Shown one piece after another: positions 12,622 through 27,056 of a DNA stretch of 64,000 nucleotides. The stretch lies in NCBI RefSeq assembly GCF_040054535.1, contig NC_090793.1, positions 18,972,501 to 19,036,500 on the forward strand, in the 5' to 3' direction. The position numbers and the translations under genes were made by a program. The DNA comes from Antennarius striatus (taxonomy: Eukaryota > Chordata > Actinopteri > Lophiiformes > Antennariidae). The first letter of the stretch is position 1. Each line of letters opens with the position of its first letter. Under the pieces are notes generated by a model, which was not told the origin of the DNA, made no database searches, and worked only from the letters and a program-made list of their open reading frames with translations.

Positions 12622-15600
12622 ATGGAATACACTTTGGTACTGCTGATGATGATCGTGGTGGCCCCGGCCGTCCATGGAAGTTCTCATTTATCTTTTGACA
12701 ACACTACACAGGTTGGCTTTATTTCAGTTTTATCCTATCAGTGTAAATATCACCCTGATCTTCGTATTTCTGACAGAAAACTAATGATTGCTTTTGAAAT
12801 GACGAAACAAAAATAAATCCTCCTGAATCTGAAATAAATCATCATGAATCATCATCATACTTTTTATATGTTTGACTTGATTTAGTATGTTTCAATCTAT
12901 ATTTCAGATCAGGAATCTTCACAGAAATTTCTTGAGAAGTAAATTAGTTGTAAATTTATCTAAACATACTGTCCAAAACCTGGAATTGGACAACTGCATC
13001 CAATCCAGCGAGAGAAAACGGAAATGAAGTTGTTTTGGTGTGTCTTCCAGGCAAACGTGACTCGGGATGGCTGTGGAACGACCAAACTGTGTACCGAATC
13101 CCCAACTCAATGCGACCCGGCGCCTGCCAACAACACCTGTCAGTTTGCGTCTTTTCGATCTGACATGGCGATGCCTCCCAATGGTTCCACGCTCAACCTC
13201 GAACGCTCAGGACCCACCGAGGGATACGTTGCGTTGGAACTTGTATCAGCTGCCAACCCGGTAATGCACCTCCAAAAGCAAACATTCTATTGTTTCAAAT
13301 CAAGGACAGGTCCCCACCCCCACCCCCCCGGCCATGTGACCAACATGAGAAACCAACATGACGCTAGTCCGGACGGAAACGCGTCAGATCTGTTGTTGTT
13401 TCAGACGGCCGCTGTCTTACCAAGTAAAACATTTCCACCAACGCAGGTTAATAAGATTAATGATGATTATCATAATGACAGACACTTGGTAAATATTGAA
13501 TTATGCGATAATACAAATACGTTCCACCTCACCTCAGGAGCAAAGAGCTCTCATTTACATCATGTTCACTTCAGCCACATGACACGAATTACAAGATCTC
13601 AAGTGATGTTATTGCTTTTTTTTTCCGTAAAACTGGCAAAATTGGTTCTAAATAAAACTGTTGAACTAGAGATATGGACCACGGTGCACTGGCGTCATGC
13701 CCGGAGTGTACCCTGCTTCACGCCCCAAGTCTGCTAGTGTAGGCTCTAGCAACGCTGTGACCCGAGATGTACAGTATGTATATACAGTTCCTCGTGATTA
13801 ACGAATTCCGTGATAGAGCGACAACCTTTATTATATTATTTACGGTAATTTAAACGTTTATGAACCCCCCCCCACACTGATATTAAACCACCTGCTATCT
13901 GCATGACCTTTCCCCACACTCTGATAGACTGTTTAAAACACATTTGTGTCTCACGGAAGTGCGAGACTCACAGAACGTAACGCACTTCCGGATGTCGTCG
14001 GCCAATAGAATGCGACTACGGAATCACGTGACTGCCTACCAAAAAAATCTGCGATTTTTTTGGTGAAGTCGCGAGCGTTGATGCGCAATGGATTACTGCA
14101 CAGAGACACAGAAACGCCTGCAGGAATTGATGCTAACCGTCATGCTAGCAGCTAGCATAAGGGACGGAGGCGACATGCAGACGCTGAGTCATCGTTGCTA
14201 TGCCGCTCGCGAAAATGAACCCGTTTGTCAAAGCTGGGTTTATCCTCTGGAGACATGTTGACTTTGTCATCCTATGCGGCGTGAATGACTCAGCCTTTTG
14301 TCTGAGAGGTCGACACGAGCACAAAAGAGAATCAATCACCGCACAACCAGGTAGCGCAAGTAAAAAACAAAAAAAAACAAAAAACAGGATAATGGTTGCC
14401 AAAGTATTCACAGGTGAACTCCCAGAAACGAGAAAGACCGGACGGGGAACTGTTGTGAAATCCGTTCTCGTAGGAGTTTTATGTCCTCATTCCTTCACCT
14501 CTGATTCTCTCTCCAGAACATCACCCAGATCTTCGCCTGCGCTCGGATCAACGACACGTTCATGTTTGTGACCGCGGAGCGGAACGCCACGAGCAACATG
14601 ACCAATAATGTGGAGAGGGTGAGATCTCACATTCCGCCCACAGTCGACAAAGTTTAGCGTTCATATTTTTAAATCCGAAATCCGTCCGAGAAACAGACTA
14701 ATAAATTCAAAACCCAACATTAAACATCTCAGGATGGAATCTTTGAAACATATTGTCTTATTCTGAGTTTGATGCACACAAATCCTTTATGGGGTCGCAT
14801 CCCATTGGAAGAAGGTCTCAAGTTCAAATCCAACGGAGGGCCTTTCTGAGGTTCTCTCCGGGTTCCTCCAAAAACAGGAGGCAAAACATGTGAATTGGAG
14901 ATTGTAAGATTGACCCCAGGACTGAATGAGGGTGAGACGGAGGTCGGGCTCTCAGCTGACTGACCAGGTTAAAGAAAGGTCAACTTAAAGAAACGACTTC
15001 ATTCACTTCACAGATAGTATGGTTACCGCAGTTTGTTTTACTGTTGTCCCCCTATTACTACTACAACTACAACAGCAACTACTACTACTACTACTACTAC
15101 TACCATTACTACAACTACTGTTACTACTACAACTAGTATTATTACTACTTCTACTCCAACTACTACTACTACTATTATTACTACTACTATTACTACTACC
15201 ACTACTACTATTACTACTACTACTGCTACCACTACTAATACTACTCCAACTACTATTACTACTACTACTACTACTGCTATTACTACTACTACTACTATTA
15301 CCACTACAACTCCTACTACTACTCCAACTACTACTACTACTGCTGTTACTACTACTACTACTATTACTAGTACTACTACTACTATTACTACTACTACTAC
15401 TATTACCACTACTACTACTCCAACTACTACTACTACTATTAATACTACTACTAGTAGTACTAGTACTACTACTACTATTACTACTACTACTATTACTACT
15501 TCTCCAACTACTACTACTACTATTACTACTACTACTACTACTGCTACCACTACCACTACTACTGCCACTACCACTACTACCACTACTACTACTAATAATA

Positions 15601-15822
15601 ATAATAATAATAATGAGATTAATAATAATAATAATTTTGTAATGTAATATTTTGTATCACTTTTATTTATTAGCGTGTCACAAATATTCGATACAAGTGG
15701 AGTGGAATGCTGGTCCAGTGTCAGTACGCCATCCCAAATGTAAACGCCACCACAGCCAGAGCAGCCGACACCACCTTCGGGGTCACCCTCACCAGTGGAA
15801 CGTTTGATGGAACCAGTAAGCA

Positions 15823-15921
<99 letters not shown>

Positions 15922-17155
15922 CAACCATTCAGTTCATGAGTAGTAGTCATTTATTCTGTTTCCTCATCATCAAGAGTGGGGAGAGTTTATAGAGAAGTTT
16001 ATAGAGCGATTAGACATTTTAAAAAACTTACTCTCAGAGTGAAATGTTTTGAATTTAAGTTAATAAACACAGATAATAAACCGATAAATGAATTCCTTGA
16101 ACCCCGCCCATATTAAATACACAGATGACAGATTTACTGTTGTTTTTAAAACCTTCGCTTTCACCTGGAAATGAGGTGAATCGAATGAATTTGATTGTGA
16201 GTCTGTCTCACAGAATTGAATGTAACCTTTCACTGCTTTATCTACCCCCCCATCTGTGTAAATGTACAGATCTTGGCTCCCCCATGGTCCAGCTGGCCGC
16301 CGGTTCTCTGAACCTGGCTGATCCAACCTTGGGCAGCAACACCACCAACACTAACAGCACCACCAGCACCAACAGCACCACCAGCACCAACAGCACCACC
16401 AACAGCACCACAGCCGCTCCCACCAACACCACCGCATCATCAGCTGCCAATGGGCTTCTCTGCAACGGTGAGTAACTAACATGTCAGATTGGTTTTTATT
16501 TTAAGGCCTTGGAAGCGTTAATTCACAAGATTCAAGAGCTGGCCTTTCATTTTTACATGGTGGCCTAGAGGGACGCGGTGCAGCCTTTGAGAACACAACG
16601 CAACAGAACTGAGAAAGAATTGAATTTATTATACATATTTTTTATTGACCATATACATTTGGAAACAGTTGAATTTGAGATGTTATGGGACTTCTGATGT
16701 GATTAACTGTAGAACAATTCAAAAACAACATCTATATGCTAGTTTATTCTGTGATCCATGCCACCTGTGACCTGTAAACAAATAGGAATCAGGCAAACGC
16801 GTTTTTATTTAAAAGGTGTATGACTTTAGTTTTATTTATCCACATTTGAGATAATTGATCATTTCTCCGACTCAACATAAAATATCTCATGTGGTTGTCA
16901 GAAGATTGACAAAGAGAAAAGAACTCAGAGGCAACACGTCTGTCCTGAAAGACGGGTTTGACTGGCCTGACCTTCTACTGAGTAAACACTTCCTGTGAGC
17001 TGTTGCATGTATCGGCTCTAATGAGCCGTGTCGCTGCAGAAATGTGTGAATCACTCATGGTATTTGAATTTTGCACCTTTTTTGTGTCTCTTTCTCATCT
17101 AGCTTTCCTGATCCTGCTGGCCGTCTTCTCACTGTCCCCCCTGCTTGGAGTCTGA
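12622..17155 (+). CDS. Secreted, probably GPI-anchored DOMON-domain protein (ferric-chelate reductase 1-like)
   Basis: Six coding exons join exactly: 12622-12711, 13051-13260, 14517-14618, 15674-15815, 16270-16467 and 17103-17155. They total 795 nt and encode 264 residues. Residues 1-19 form a signal peptide (LVLLMMIVVAPAVHG). Next comes a Cys-rich segment (DGCGTTKLC, QCDPAPANNTCQF), then a DOMON-like beta domain at about residues 45-170 (YVALELVS, IFACARINDTFMFVT, YKWSGMLVQCQY). It resembles the extracellular domain of FRRS1. A Thr/Ser/Asn stalk rich in N-glycosylation sequons follows, ending in a short hydrophobic C-terminus (AFLILLAVFSLSPLLGV) typical of a GPI signal. The reeler domain and cytochrome b561 membrane part of FRRS1 are absent, so it should have no reductase core of its own. 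DOMON domains bind haem or sugars; the ligand here is unknown. Confidence 0.82.
13675..13745 (+). repeat. Fragment of dispersed SINE-like family A in DOMON intron 2
   Basis: It contains GTGCACTGGCGTCATG, then AGTGTACCCTGCTTCACGCC, followed by a TAGGCTCTAGCA block, in the family order. Confidence 0.55.
13787..14095 (-). mobile_element. Short non-autonomous DNA transposon, copy A
   Basis: The reverse complement of this segment matches 52535-52823 over several blocks: TTTAAACAGTCTRTCAGAGTGT, GGTGGTTTAATATCAGT, GTTCATRAACGTTTA, GTCACGTGATYCCGTA and CTATTGGC. Its outer end, CAGTTCCTCGTG, resembles the CAGTAATCCCTCG end of the other copy. No coding sequence is visible. The superfamily is not established. 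Confidence 0.65.
14038..14064. repeat. Perfect 12-bp hairpin
   Basis: The arms ACCAAAAAAATC and GATTTTTTTGGT flank a 3-nt loop. It lies inside transposon copy A in DOMON intron 2 and is not present in the second copy. Confidence 0.85.
14785..14965 (+). repeat. 5' half of dispersed SINE-like family A in DOMON intron 3
   Basis: It has a tRNA promoter B-box-like block (AAGTTCAAATCCAACG), then GGTTCTCTCCGGGTTCCTCC and GTGAATTGGAGATTGTAAG, blocks shared with the fuller copy at 50.0 kb. Confidence 0.6.
15054..15640. repeat. Long imperfect (ACT)n array passing into (AAT)n
   Basis: About 540 bp of ACT/ATT/CCA triplets followed by about 45 bp of AAT. It fills the 3' part of DOMON intron 3 and stops about 33 nt before the exon 4 acceptor. 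The long Thr-, Leu- and Val-rich reading frames on both strands are translations of the repeat. Confidence 0.97.
15822..15920. repeat. (CA)n microsatellite next to DOMON exon 4 donor
   Basis: About 49 pure CA units beginning seven nucleotides into intron 4, directly after the donor GTAAGC. Confidence 0.97.
16340..16412 (+). repeat. Coding minisatellite (18-bp unit) in DOMON exon 5
   Basis: The repeated unit ACCACCAGCACCAACAGC encodes the hexapeptide TTSTNS, and most copies supply an N-glycosylation sequon. It makes the mucin-like stalk. Confidence 0.85.
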
Positions 17156-18160
17156 GTTCTTCTGATCTAGCCAGTTTGATACGATGAAGATGCCTTATGC
17201 GCTGGATTTTACGCATGAGTGTCAAACTGTATATTTTAATGGATCTATTGACATGGTTTTGCACTTTTATATTTTGACACTCTGTGATAAAAAAAAAAAA
17301 AATCCCATTTGCAAACACTTCTGGGGATTAGAGAGCAATTCTTAGGTTTCTACCGAGGATGATAGAAAGCAGATCTTCTGCTCTTGAACTTGTTGAAATG
17401 TAGCCTAAACATTCCCATCTGATGCCACAAGCAGTTTTTGCAAATATGAACTTCAATGGAACAAGTCTACTTTCATCCTGGATCCATTAAACCCCAACCA
17501 GGATGGGTATATTTGAATATTTACATGTACATTTAGCGAGTGAAAATATTTTTATGGGATGGTTGAAATGCTTAATTCGTACTTACTGTTAATAAAATCT
17601 ACAAATAATTCACTTGCGTCAACTTGTCGTGTTTTAGTCGTAAGGTTTGACTACATTATTAGTATCCTGAACACAGTAAAACCTGTCTGACCACTCCGGC
17701 TCATTCTCTGATGATGATCATAACTATGACTGATATTGAAGGGAGTTTCCCTACCTTCTTGAAGATTAGAAGTTGGCAGAGGCTCAAAATTACTGCCAGA
17801 TATCTATCAAGAGGAAGACTTGTTGACTTCCAATTCATTTCGAGTCAAATATCTTGGCAACTTCATTTTCCTTGATTTTGTACTCATCATAGAGGTTTTT
17901 GTCCTGCTCTTCTTCTGGCCCATCACCCAGGACCTGTTTGCCAAGGGAGATACTAGCAGGAGCGTAAAGCCCCTGGCAACATAGCTCCTGGGATCATTTG
18001 GGTACTCAGACTCCCCCACCATTGAGTACAAAAACATTAAATATGAAAAATTAGACAAATGAAATGTTTGTACTCACCGAAACAACTCTTCAAATGGCTT
18101 ATTTAAACACAAAATCCATTCTCCTTTCATTCCTCAAGAACACTCCACTAGCTAGAACAG
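17156..18160 (+). other. 3' untranslated region of DOMON gene and spacer
   Basis: AATAAA at 17591-17596 lies about 440 nt after the TGA stop and is the best polyadenylation signal. No gene is seen between it and the LINE fragment. Confidence 0.55.
17591..17596 (+). promoter_or_regulatory. Candidate polyadenylation signal of the DOMON gene
   Basis: A canonical AATAAA hexamer followed within 40 nt by a TG/T-rich stretch (TTGTCGTGTTTTAG). Confidence 0.55.
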
Positions 18161-18164
18161 GTCA

Positions 18165-19030
18165 GCTAGAACAGGTCTCCTACCTGATGGCAGCAGGCTG
18201 AAAAGGCTGTGAGAGGGGTGGGTGACTTTGCTTCACCCGCTGATGGCTTTGCGGGTGAGGCGGGTGTTTATAAATGTCTGTGAGGGAAGGGAGAGAGACA
18301 CCAGTGATCTTTTCAGCTGCTCCCACGATGCGCTGCATGGTCTTGCAGCAGGAAACGGTTCAGGCGCCGTACCACACGGTGATGCAGCTGGTCAGGATGC
18401 TCTCGATGGTGCTTCTGTAGAAAGTCAGCATGATGGGGGGTGGGGCTCTTGCTCTCCTCAGTTTTGCGGAGGTAGTAGAGGCGTTGATGGGCTTTTTTGG
18501 CCAGCGATGAGGTGTTGCGGCCCCAGGACAGGTCCTCGGAGATGTTCACACCCACACCTTGGTGCTGCTGACCCTGTCCACTGCAGCACCGTTGGTGGTT
18601 AGTGGAGCATGCTGGGTGCGTGTTCTCCTAAAGTCCACAAGTATCTCCTTCATCTTCTCCACATTCAGATGGAGATTGTTGTCCTTGCACCACATAGCCA
18701 GGAGAACCACCTCATTCCTGTCGTTGTTGTTGGTGAGACACCACCACAGTCGTGTCGTCTGCAAACTTTATGAAGAGGTTGGAGCTGAAAGTTGGTGTGC
18801 AGTCGTGGGTCAACAGAGTGAAGAGGAGGGGGCTCAGTACACATCCTTGGGGGACTCCCGTGTTCAGCGTGATGGTGCTGGAGGTGTTGTTACCACCTCG
18901 AACTGCCTGTGGCCTCCCTGTCAGGAGGTCCAGCAGCCAGTTGCGTATGGAGGTTTTGAGTCCAAGCTGGTCCAGTTTATAGATGAGCTGCTGGGGGACG
19001 ATTGTGTTGAATGCTGAGCTGAACTTCTTT
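18165..19030 (-). pseudogene. Broken LINE reverse transcriptase (L2/CR1-like), 3' part of ORF2
   Basis: On the minus strand the translation carries ordered RT motifs: [35 protein letters not shown] and FADDTTVV. These are followed by NLHLNVEKMKEILVDFRR, NISEDLSW and FSLLPSG near the end. The motifs fall in different frames, with breaks just after FADDTTVV and before NISEDLSW, so the copy is dead. The 5' part of the element is missing. The class as a non-LTR retrotransposon is firm; the clade is a guess. Confidence 0.85.
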
Positions 19031-19246
19031 GGGAATACATATATTTTAATATATTTAAGGAAAAGGCAATAAAATATAATTAACTTTCATCATAAATGTT
19101 ATCATGATCTCTGGTTATGTTAGAACAGCAGAGACGGCCTTGCTGGCCCTGACCGCCCACCACTGGTTTGGGTTCAGAGTGCAGAAGTTTATAGTAATTC
19201 CTTAAAAACAGCAAGAATCAAACTGGTTTATATTGATTCAACAGAT

Positions 19247-20654
19247 TAGGGGTCTGCAACCTGCGGCTCCGGAGCCGCATGCGGCTCTTTAGTGCCTCCC
19301 TTGCAGCTCCCTGGACATTAATCACAAAATAAAAAATAATACTTAACAGAAAAAAATAGATATTCTACTTATAGCTAAAAATCTTTGAAAAAAATAAACT
19401 TTATTGTTGTAAATTTCCTACACTTTATTACATTATCATAGTTATCGTGTTATTTAAAAATTTAGTCAGGCTCCTTTTAGTACAGCTCAGATACACTGTG
19501 TGGTCCTAGGCAGTTTTTTCCCTGGCTTTAGAAAGCAGTGCTGTTTGGTTGGCAGTACAGTGGGCGGGTGGTGAGTGATGTTACATGAATCCTGACCAAT
19601 CGGGTGAGACTCCCGGTATCTCTGGCCACCTGAGGGCAGGTCTACCCGGGTCTACTCCTTGCCCTCAGCCGCGGCTCTACCACTCTGTCCTGGAGGACTG
19701 TTGGACTGCGTCAGGTTGGGAGAGAGAGTCACAAGGATTCCACATTCTATTTAATAAAGGAAGCAGCGCTGCGGCCATTCAGGATACATTTATTCATACA
19801 GATTAGACGGGAATTGAAAGTCGCGCTAATCGGGCTAGCCGTGCTAGTGAGGCTGGTCTGGTCTGGTCACGTGGATGGCTCCAGCCATGCCGGCTGCTAA
19901 TCGACTGTTAATAATAGAGATGTGGATCCTGTAGTTATTATCATTAATCCAGAAAAGTGTGTTCCTGTTTGGGTTTGTTCAGCCTTATTATGTGTAATAT
20001 TATGTATGTATGGCCTGTCTGCGGGGCAGGTTTTTCTGGTAGGGGGTGAAATCGGGACCAGAGAAGTGCCGGTGAACTACAAAACAGTTGTTCATGAAAT
20101 TATGGTCTGTCATGCTGCAAGTTACTGATTAAATGCCAGAAATCAGCTGTTCCCTGTGTGGTGTCTGCTCTCTGACCGGAGTTACCGCTGTGGATAAGGG
20201 GGTTCCAACACACACAGTCCCCCCGATTATATCTCCCATAGGTGGTGATTACACGGAGGACTCATTAAAATAATGAAAACAAAACAATACAGAAAGTTAG
20301 ACCTGCTTCTCTCTGCAAAGACAGTGAAGGAAAGGATGCAACATCAATCAGACAATATAGGACATTAATTCAACTCCTGCATTATCAATTAAACGTGAGG
20401 AGTCATGTGATGTGATCGATAGTGAACAGACAGGCTGTTCAGCAGGTATGTAAACATGGAAAATAATGAATCTCATTATGCATTAACTATGACTAGTTAA
20501 TCAATTTGATAATAGGCTAATGTAGCTAATATAGACACTTAGACCTTGTGTTGCCTTCATATAAGCGTATAATTTTTTGCAGCTCCCGACAGGTTTGATT
20601 TTAGTTTTTTTGGTTCAATTTGGCTCTTTGAACCTTTAAGGTTGCCGACCCCTG
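19247..20654 (+). mobile_element. Non-autonomous hAT DNA transposon, 1.4 kb, with target-site duplication
   Basis: The left end TAGGGGTCTGCAACC and the reverse complement of the right end CAGGGGTCGGCAACC form 15-bp terminal inverted repeats with two mismatches. They are flanked by CAACAGAT (19239-19246) and CAACAGAC (20655-20662), an 8-bp duplication with one change, as expected for hAT. The subterminal GCGGCTCCGGAGCCGCATGC palindrome is typical of fish hAT ends. No transposase frame survives inside, so it depends on an autonomous partner. Confidence 0.85.
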
Positions 20655-20714
20655 CAACAGACCAACGCAGAGGTATTCCTGAGGAGTAGAAGACCAGACG
20701 TGAGGTTACGTCAG

Positions 20715-20950
20715 GTTTTGTAGATTAGAAACAATGAGAACACACCCAAAAAGGACAGAAGCTGTTTGGGACCATTGATGGTGGCAAATGTTTGCCCTCT
20801 GGGGTCACAACGTGTCCCAGGAAGGCGTCCCATTGAGGAACAAAGTGGACTTGAACAGGGAAGCTGATGGTGTCACATTCACACTGTTTGTTTGTAGGGG
20901 CAGCCATGAGAAGATCATCCACATCCTGGAGGTAAGCACAGCCTTCTCAC
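20715..20950 (-). pseudogene. Fragment of retroelement pol (reverse transcriptase), endogenous-retrovirus- or gypsy-like
   Basis: The minus-strand translation has a VDD-type RT active-site region (DVDDLLMAAPT) followed about 30 residues later by FLGHVVTPEGK, the order seen between RT palm and thumb. Part of the segment between the two is missing, and the aromatic residue normally before VDD is Asp. No LTR, gag or env is visible nearby. This is a dead fragment of roughly 65 residues. Confidence 0.6.
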
Positions 20951-20965
20951 CAGGACCACTTTAAA

Positions 20966-21175
20966 CCAGGGGCCTCCAAACTTTTGCCTGTAAGGGTCAC
21001 ATAACTTGTCCCTTCTCTAATGGGGGGGGGGCACTCAGATTGCAACAGAAATCTCAGGGGTTTATTGTCTTCCAGAAAGTTGTGTGTTAAATCTGGTCAA
21101 AACCAAAAAGGTTCAAACATTTTCAAATAAAGTAGAAGTTAGTCCAGCAAAATAGTGCAACTATTAAAAAAACCC
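20966..21175 (+). mobile_element. hAT-like end fragment
   Basis: It begins CAGGGGCCTCCAAACTTTTG followed by CCTGTAAGGGTCACATAAC and a G run, a layout recognised from fish hAT-type elements. No matching right terminus was found. Confidence 0.5.
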
Positions 21176-21179
21176 AAAA

Positions 21180-22150
21180 GGTAACGCTGTCGACTCATTC
21201 AGGAGGTCTGGGGTTCAAATCCCACTGAGGTCCTCTCTGTGAGGAGTTTGCATGTTCTCCATTTGTCTGGCGTCTCCAAAAACATGCACTACAGGTGAAC
21301 TAAACTGATCATAGGTGTGGAGGAGGGTGAGAGGACACACCCAGCTTGTCATTCTTGTGGGGAATTGGTTCTTAAACTGGTTACAGAAACATTTTGTTCA
21401 TGTTTCCTCCACCTGTGGGAACTTTCCATTTCTTCCTAGACGGTGAGGATGAAGAAGTCTTGAGGTCATGATGTTCTGGTTCCTCCTCAGGGCTCTGAAC
21501 CCCTGAAACACAAGTTCCAAACCAAATCATAGCAGCTGAAGGTTTAGCTCAGAGATGAGAGGAGGGACTCAGGTTGAGGTTATAGGATCAAATCCCTCCA
21601 CTGGGTTTTAGAATTTCTCTAGAGTGTTGTGAATGATAAACACAACATCCAACCATTTCCTTCAGGTAGCTCAGCCTGTTAAGATGCTGAACAGGTGTTC
21701 AGACATTATAGGTTCAAATCTCCCTCATTCCATCATTTTTCAGGCTGTTTCCTGAATGTTGAAGACAAATTCACGCAGAGAAAAGATCCGAGTGTGAAGG
21801 AATCGGTAGCGTGGTGGGTTAGTTCTGCTGGTCGTATCCCCTCCTGGTGTCTGATATAGAAAGACGGGGTTATGAATCCTCAGATCAGAAGCTCCTGATA
21901 TTTTACTGCCATCATGAACGTGAAGTAACTTTTACTAATAGGTGGTGTTCCAGCTGCCGCCCTATTTCTATAGATTTCTGTATTTCTTGAAGTAGAACTG
22001 TGAATCAGGATGAAACTGGAACCGAGAAGAAAAAAAAGCACAAGATCAACCAGAGGAAACCAACGTGATGCTGGTGGGATCCGAGACATGACGGGGTCAG
22101 GGGTTGGAACCCGGGCTGTAGACGCATGAACAATCACTCCAGCGTCTGAC
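21180..22150. repeat. Cluster of tRNA-like SINE heads
   Basis: Five segments carry RNA polymerase III B-box-like sequence: GGGTTCAAATCCC near 21213, GGATCAAATCCC near 21588, AGGTTCAAATCTCC near 21710, TATGAATCCTC near 21872 and, on the minus strand, GGGTTCCAACCCC near 22105. The third also has an A-box-like TAGCTCAGCCTG start. None folds as a full tRNA by eye, so these are SINE remains and not tRNA genes. The first continues into the family-A block GTTTGCATGTTCTCC. Confidence 0.55.
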
Positions 22151-22309
22151 AATGAATCGAAGACTGAGTGGATTCCTTCTGAAGAAGATTCCGATGTAGA
22201 TAATGTACATCAATTCAGTTTCATTTTACTACAATCCACATTTGTCACACAATGATTTATAAATATTGTATGTGGCAAAATAAATGAATGAAAAAAACTC
22301 TTTTAATAT

Positions 22310-22315
22310 TTTATT
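22310..22315 (-). promoter_or_regulatory. Polyadenylation signal of hnrnpc
   Basis: AATAAA on the minus strand, about 424 nt after the stop codon. The region 22316-22738 is the 3' untranslated region, with no other gene visible. Confidence 0.6.
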
Positions 22316-22738
22316 GCAATTCATTCCTTTATAGTTAAATTGAAACCGAACAGTATAAAAAACTGACAACATACAGACACACAAGTTCAAACTGACTGTT
22401 GAAAACACGTTGAAAGTAAAAACGGCCGTTTCGGAGCTGATTTTTCGTTCATCCTCGTGTCCATGGAGCCGCGTTCTCGAGAGCCAATAACAGTCCGTCA
22501 TTTCTGCCGTCTCTCGCGGTCCGGTAACGACGCAGTGAGAACACAAACCCAAACCTACAGCTAGTCATCGCCGCTACAGTAACATCGGACAATCAAAACG
22601 AAAGCGCTTCGGGACAGTTGGAGAGTGTGTGTGCGTGTGCGCACCGCTTCGCTGCTTTTTATATCTACAAGTGTTAAAACTGGAGTCCATGATCCTTTTG
22701 GAAGTGGTGTGTTTCGCTGCAGGAGGCGGCGGCGCGCT

Positions 22739-26958
<4,220 letters not shown>

Positions 26959-26963
<5 letters not shown>

Positions 26964-27056
26964 CGCGTCTGTGTGATGGGATGTCGTCTGACAATGTGGT
27001 CTAGGAACAGTTTGGGCTGGTGTCCCGACCTTCACCGTCGCCCCTCACGATGTACA
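26959..27056 (-). other. hnrnpc: hnrnpc exon 2 with the upstream start codon
   Basis: On the minus strand a good acceptor (TTTTCTTGTCACCACAG) and donor (ATGGA|GTGAGT) bound 98 nt. The ATG five nucleotides from the donor joins in frame to the RRM exon, giving an extra MDRSASL before MASSN. Confidence 0.65.

Noticed and set aside
13024..13737. 237-codon open frame beginning before DOMON exon 2
   Set aside because: Only 13051-13260 is exon; the rest is read-through into intron 2, ending in a SINE fragment.
15019..15928. Long Leu-, Thr- and Val-rich open frames on both strands
   Set aside because: They are translations of the ACT and CA microsatellites in introns of the DOMON gene; every frame is open because of the repeat.
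21660..21740. Possible tRNA gene (TAGCTCAG plus GGTTCAAATC)
   Set aside because: The acceptor and anticodon stems do not pair by eye and similar heads lie nearby, so a SINE remnant is more likely.
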